A DNA stretch of 64,000 bases from an uncultured Bacteroidales bacterium (GTDB lineage Bacteria; Bacteroidota; Bacteroidia; Bacteroidales; P3): positions 1 to 64,000 of the forward strand of contig CAMIVE010000001.1 of the NCBI GenBank assembly GCA_946401725.1. The letters run 5' to 3'. Shown in pieces: positions 61,468 to 64,000 of this stretch. Every line of letters begins with the position of its first letter. The stretch's first letter is position 1. The translations under genes were made by a program, and so were the position numbers. The notes below the pieces were generated by a model. It saw only the letters and a list, made by a program, of their open reading frames with translations. It was not told where the DNA came from and ran no database searches.

Positions 61468-62235
61468 TCAATCGGCTCGGGTGAAATCCATATATTTGCG
61501 ATTCATGTCGTAATAGATACGCATGGTTTTCCCGTAATACGACACATCACAGATGGTAGCGTTGTTCAAGGCATTGAGCATACGTTCCTCCCACCCTGTC
61601 GCATCGTATATTTCGGCGGTGGTACCGATACTGATATAGATGTGGTCTTGGTCATAAAGAAAGTAACTACCATTCAGCTGGTTGATGCCGCCGCCCTCCA
61701 CGGTGCCGTCGTTATGGAAATACAGCCAGAAAGGGATGGGATTGTTGCCTTGCATGGGGATTTCCCCGGTCTGAGTCTCACGGTCAAAGAAGCGCTGCAG
61801 CTGCCAATGTTTGTCGACAAGCGTGGCCGCCGTATCAGGATAGTTGCGATAGATTTCGCGCACACTGGCGGGATCAATATTGTAAGTGGACAGGGGTATG
61901 CCGGCAAAGCCACCCAGATCACCCAACCTATTGCCTTCGCAGTCGACGAATGACTGCATGCCATCGTCACAATTCACGCAAGGGTCGATGATAAAGCCTT
62001 GCTTGGTGGAATCGTAGATGCAAACGAAAATTCTCGCCCATTGTTTGTCACGCATCGACTCGAACTGCTCTGCCGTATTGTGCAGCCATTCCAAGTCCTC
62101 AAGCGGGTTCTCCACACCGCAATGGCATGGACCATCGTAGTCAAAATGAAGTTTGATTTTGTCTTTCTTGCAGGCGGAAAAAAGCAGGCACAGCAAAAGT
62201 GCCGAAAGTGGAAGAAGAAACAGTTTTTTCATCAT
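61468..62235 (-). CDS. Lipoprotein with META/HslJ-like C-terminal domain
   Basis: 255 residues. The signal peptide with lipobox is LLLCLLFSAC. An N-terminal half with several cysteines (CHCGVENP, CVNCDDGMQSFVDCEG) is followed by a C-terminal region like the META/HslJ fold: DKHWQLQRFF, FWLYFHNDGTVEGGGINQLNG, ISIGTTAEIYDATGWEERMLNAL, ICDVSYYGKTMRIYYD. It overlaps the upstream lipoprotein gene by 4 bases (ATGA), so the two are one transcript. It lies under the divergent promoter at 62636-62716. Confidence 0.7.
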   Translation of the reverse strand: MMKKLFLLPLSALLLCLLFSACKKDKIKLHFDYDGPCHCGVENPLEDLEWLHNTAEQFESMRDKQWARIFVCIYDSTKQGFIIDPCVNCDDGMQSFVDCEGNRLGDLGGFAGIPLSTYNIDPASVREIYRNYPDTAATLVDKHWQLQRFFDRETQTGEIPMQGNNPIPFWLYFHNDGTVEGGGINQLNGSYFLYDQDHIYISIGTTAEIYDATGWEERMLNALNNATICDVSYYGKTMRIYYDMNRKYMDFTRAD

Positions 62236-62606
62236 TTAATCCTTTCTATATCTTTTAATTTATATACAGTCACATTGTCTGCTATCGCGAATGTCGGACC
62301 TTTGGGATATATCTCTTTTATCTTGGCCCGCACCGTCGTGGTGTCACCGGCATGGTATCCAGATGGGATATGCCCCGAAATGCAATACGGCGTTATTATC
62401 CTGCCTCGATGTGGCAAAGAGTCCACTTCTACAAGTATGACGGCTTTGATGGTGATATTGGAAGCATACGGATGCTGATAGGGTTCCTCCAACACCACAA
62501 ACTTACCCTTTTCTATATGAAGGACGTACTCGTCCTCTTCGCATCCCGAAAGCACAAGTGATGCCAAAGTCATGATGACGGGAAAAATAAACCTTATTTT
62601 CTTCAT
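62232..62606 (-). CDS. Small predicted lipoprotein, unknown function
   Basis: 124 residues. The signal peptide ends in a lipobox (SLVLSGC), followed by an acidic EEDEY. The mature part resembles an OB-fold or similar small barrel, with FVVLEEPYQHPYAS and TTTVRAKIKEIYPKG strands. It is the first gene of the two-gene lipoprotein unit, 29 bases from the presumed -10-like word of the divergent promoter pair. Confidence 0.68.
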   Translation of the reverse strand: MKKIRFIFPVIMTLASLVLSGCEEDEYVLHIEKGKFVVLEEPYQHPYASNITIKAVILVEVDSLPHRGRIITPYCISGHIPSGYHAGDTTTVRAKIKEIYPKGPTFAIADNVTVYKLKDIERIK

Positions 62607-62635
62607 ATTCCTATTGCGTTGTTAAATCCACCTAT

Positions 62636-62716
62636 ATAACGCACAGCAGGGTGAAATGTCACACTGAAAAAAATTTTTTTTTCTTTTGTGTGACATTACA
62701 TGAATTTGTGCGTTAT
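62636..62716. promoter_or_regulatory. Twin divergent promoters or nested palindrome: GTGTGACATT-N9-TGTGCGTTAT in both directions
   Basis: Plus strand: GTGTGACATT (62688-62697) and TGTGCGTTAT (62707-62716). Minus strand: the same words at 62655-62664 and 62636-62645, with the same 9-base spacer. Both pairs share the axis at 62676, in an A/T tract. The spacers differ between the two halves, so only the words are conserved. The layout places each -10-like word 25-29 bases from a start codon (62606 on the minus, 62742 on the plus). No TAnnTTTG box is present here. Confidence 0.8.
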
Positions 62717-62741
62717 TATAGAGAACAAAAAACTATTTACC

Positions 62742-63194
62742 ATGAAACAGACACGAATACTGGCTGCTGCCACCCTCATCATTGCGTTGATTTGGGCTTG
62801 CGACAAGGACAATACAGCAAATCCATCCATCTCTAACGTAAGCGTTTCGGATTGCCACACCAACACCGACAAACTAGCTGCAAAGGCTATGAACACCGAC
62901 TCTATCGTGGTTTCTTGGCCCGGCGGCGACAATCCGATGCAGGTTGCGCACTATAATATGATGCTCGACTGCGGCGAACCCCATATCACCACCACCGTGG
63001 AAACAAATGGCAACATAGTAACCGTCGTGGAGCACGTGGGCGAGCAGGGGCTCACCGACTGCATCTGCCTATACGATAATTCCTTCCAGATAAACAACAT
63101 TCCTGCCCGTCCGTTCACTCTGATTCTCAAAATAGAAAGCCTTATCTGTGGCAACCCCGAATCTGCCACCGTCTACGAGCGGACCTTCGAGTAA
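62742..63194 (+). CDS. Predicted lipoprotein, unknown function
   Basis: 150 residues from the ATG at 62742 (the open frame back to 62700 lies within the palindrome). The signal peptide with lipobox is AAATLIIALIWAC. The mature part holds four cysteines and a Thr/Val-rich middle with repeated ITTTVETNGNIVTVVEH strands, ending in RPFTLILKIES. No family is recognised. It is the first gene of the unit with the ECF sigma gene and the anti-sigma-like gene, separated by 43 bases from the sigma frame. Confidence 0.7.
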   Translation: MKQTRILAAATLIIALIWACDKDNTANPSISNVSVSDCHTNTDKLAAKAMNTDSIVVSWPGGDNPMQVAHYNMMLDCGEPHITTTVETNGNIVTVVEHVGEQGLTDCICLYDNSFQINNIPARPFTLILKIESLICGNPESATVYERTFE

Positions 63195-63285
63195 GTTGCC
63201 ATTCAACAAAACGTAAAACAACAAACAACACCAGACAATAAACACCGATCAGTTCATACACGACATCGTCTCTCTGCAGCCCGCC

Positions 63286-63741
63286 ATGAGGCGGATGGCA
63301 GAAAAGATGCTTCACGACGACGACCTTGCCAACGACGCCGTACAGGAAGCTTTTGTGCGTCTTTGGCGCAAACGATGGCGACTGGGACTAATGGAAGATC
63401 CTCAGGGTTTCTCTATGAGAACGTTGCGCAATCTGTGCATCGATATGCTGCGACGGGACAAAAACCGACAAAAAAACACAGGGGCTGCAGCAGCAGAAAT
63501 ATACAACCACCCATACGACGACGACCCGCTTGAAGCCGAACAACGCTACAGGCAAGTGGAACAGGCCATAGCCTCACTGTCACAAAAACAGCAGCAACTG
63601 ATTGAGATGAAATATGTCAAACAAATGACCATTCATGAAATGGCGCAGCAAACCGGACTCAGCGATACCCATATCACCACCTTGCTGAGCCGCGCCTACG
63701 CTGCATTAAGAATTGAAATAGCAAAGCACCAAGCCCAATAA
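63286..63741 (+). CDS. ECF-type RNA polymerase sigma factor
   Basis: 151 residues from the ATG at 63286. Region 2: LANDAVQEAFVRLWRKRWRL, then the -10-recognition part FSMRTLRNLCIDMLRRDKNR. Region 4: AIASLSQKQQQLIEMKYVKQMT, IHEMAQQTGLSDTHITTLLSRAYAAL (helix-turn-helix that reads the -35). The reading frame extends upstream without any ATG, GTG or TTG; translation from an ATA at 63238 would add DQFIHDIVSLQPA, which matches the N-terminus of relatives better. The anti-sigma-like gene follows after 26 bases. Probable regulator of the twin promoters at 62636-62716. Confidence 0.85.
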   Translation: MRRMAEKMLHDDDLANDAVQEAFVRLWRKRWRLGLMEDPQGFSMRTLRNLCIDMLRRDKNRQKNTGAAAAEIYNHPYDDDPLEAEQRYRQVEQAIASLSQKQQQLIEMKYVKQMTIHEMAQQTGLSDTHITTLLSRAYAALRIEIAKHQAQ

Positions 63742-63767
63742 TCCTTAAACCCTCAAACGTTTACTCC

Positions 63768-64000
63768 GTGAAACAGGACGACATAGAAAAAATATTGCAA
63801 CAATACGGAACCGACCGCCGACAGCAGCAACAGCTCTCCGACAGTCTGCACGGCATGGCTCGTCGCCAAAAACAGCGAGTCCTTTGGGTCTGCACGGTGG
63901 TGCTTGTGGCAGCATCCGTATGGACCCTACACCGACTGGCACCGCTACAGCAGGCGGAGGAGATCGTCGTGGCACAACAGGAGACCCTCAAACAACCACA
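63768..64000 (+). CDS. Putative anti-sigma-like membrane protein (3' end cut)
   Basis: About 77 residues visible from a GTG at 63768; runs off the right edge. The cytoplasmic start (KQDDIEKILQQYGTDRRQQQ) is helical and polar, followed by a membrane helix (VLWVCTVVLVAASVWTL) and the beginning of an outside domain. A small protein with a cytoplasmic helix plus one membrane segment directly after an ECF sigma gene is the usual layout of an anti-sigma factor or its small partner. No family recognised; the call is based on layout. Confidence 0.6.
   Translation, partial: MKQDDIEKILQQYGTDRRQQQQLSDSLHGMARRQKQRVLWVCTVVLVAASVWTLHRLAPLQQAEEIVVAQQETLKQP

Overview
The window is a 64 kb stretch from a Bacteroidota chromosome, almost certainly an anaerobic Bacteroidales species. 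Three things point there. Many genes are preceded by the Bacteroidota sigma factor box TAnnTTTG (sometimes with TTTG about 19-21 bases upstream), and ribosome binding sites of the AGGAGG type are scarce. Three very large secreted proteins end in type IX secretion (T9SS) sorting domains. The gene set also includes families typical of the group: a DUF2723/GT117 glycosyltransferase, a fused KorA, a DUF2027-Smr protein, an AtpB with a long N-terminal extension, and DUF4105 and DUF3857 proteins. No rRNA, tRNA, transposase, phage gene or CRISPR array was seen, and no gap between genes exceeds about 210 bases, so this looks like core chromosome with a few unusual spots.

Layout. 1-6.4 kb: a TrmH-type RNA methyltransferase cut by the window edge, a TonB-family protein with a four-cysteine cluster, sufB without sufC or sufD, xerD, mtgA and gapA. 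6.6-8.3 kb: a zeta-toxin-like kinase overlapping a 57-residue ORF, then a BtuF-like lipoprotein. 8.3-14.5 kb: catabolic genes. These are a pyrroline-5-carboxylate dehydrogenase with a histone-like Ala/Lys/Pro/Val tail, a small lipoprotein, korAB and apt. 14.6-19.3 kb: a three-gene envelope operon (DUF4105/Lnb-like, transglutaminase, degenerate transglutaminase). 19.3-22.5 kb: a DjlA-like co-chaperone and an AsmA/DUF748 protein. 22.7-30 kb: two tandem T9SS cargo proteins. 30-34.4 kb: ispD, nif3-like, zinc ribbon protein, hutH. 34.4-38.4 kb: a T9SS type B protein and MgtC. 38.4-50.6 kb, all on the minus strand: ygiQ, pgk, atpB, a small putative regulator, GT117, arginine deiminase, a membrane-anchored unknown and a CtpA protease. 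50.7-58.7 kb, all on the plus strand: sppA, a sulfatase-modifying-factor-like protein, aguB, aguA, mpl, a DUF2027-Smr protein and ispG. 58.8-64 kb: an outer-membrane barrel, hydG with its small regulator, and a divergent lipoprotein/ECF sigma/anti-sigma-like cluster.

Taken together, the cell appears to be a fermenter that uses ferredoxin (KorAB, [FeFe]-hydrogenase maturation), degrades amino acids (proline/glutamate semialdehyde, histidine, arginine, agmatine), makes isoprenoids by the MEP pathway, and exports large adhesin-like proteins by T9SS.

The most promising new signal is at 62636-62716. Two 10-base words, in identical order and at identical spacing, occur in both directions between two divergent lipoprotein transcription units. 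They look like twin copies of a non-housekeeping promoter, and an ECF sigma gene lies directly downstream. Other points worth checking are the PruA tail, a 13-bp perfect inverted repeat on the hydG operon promoter, G-poor repeated leaders in front of many start codons, and a period-9 CTAGT minisatellite inside ygiQ.
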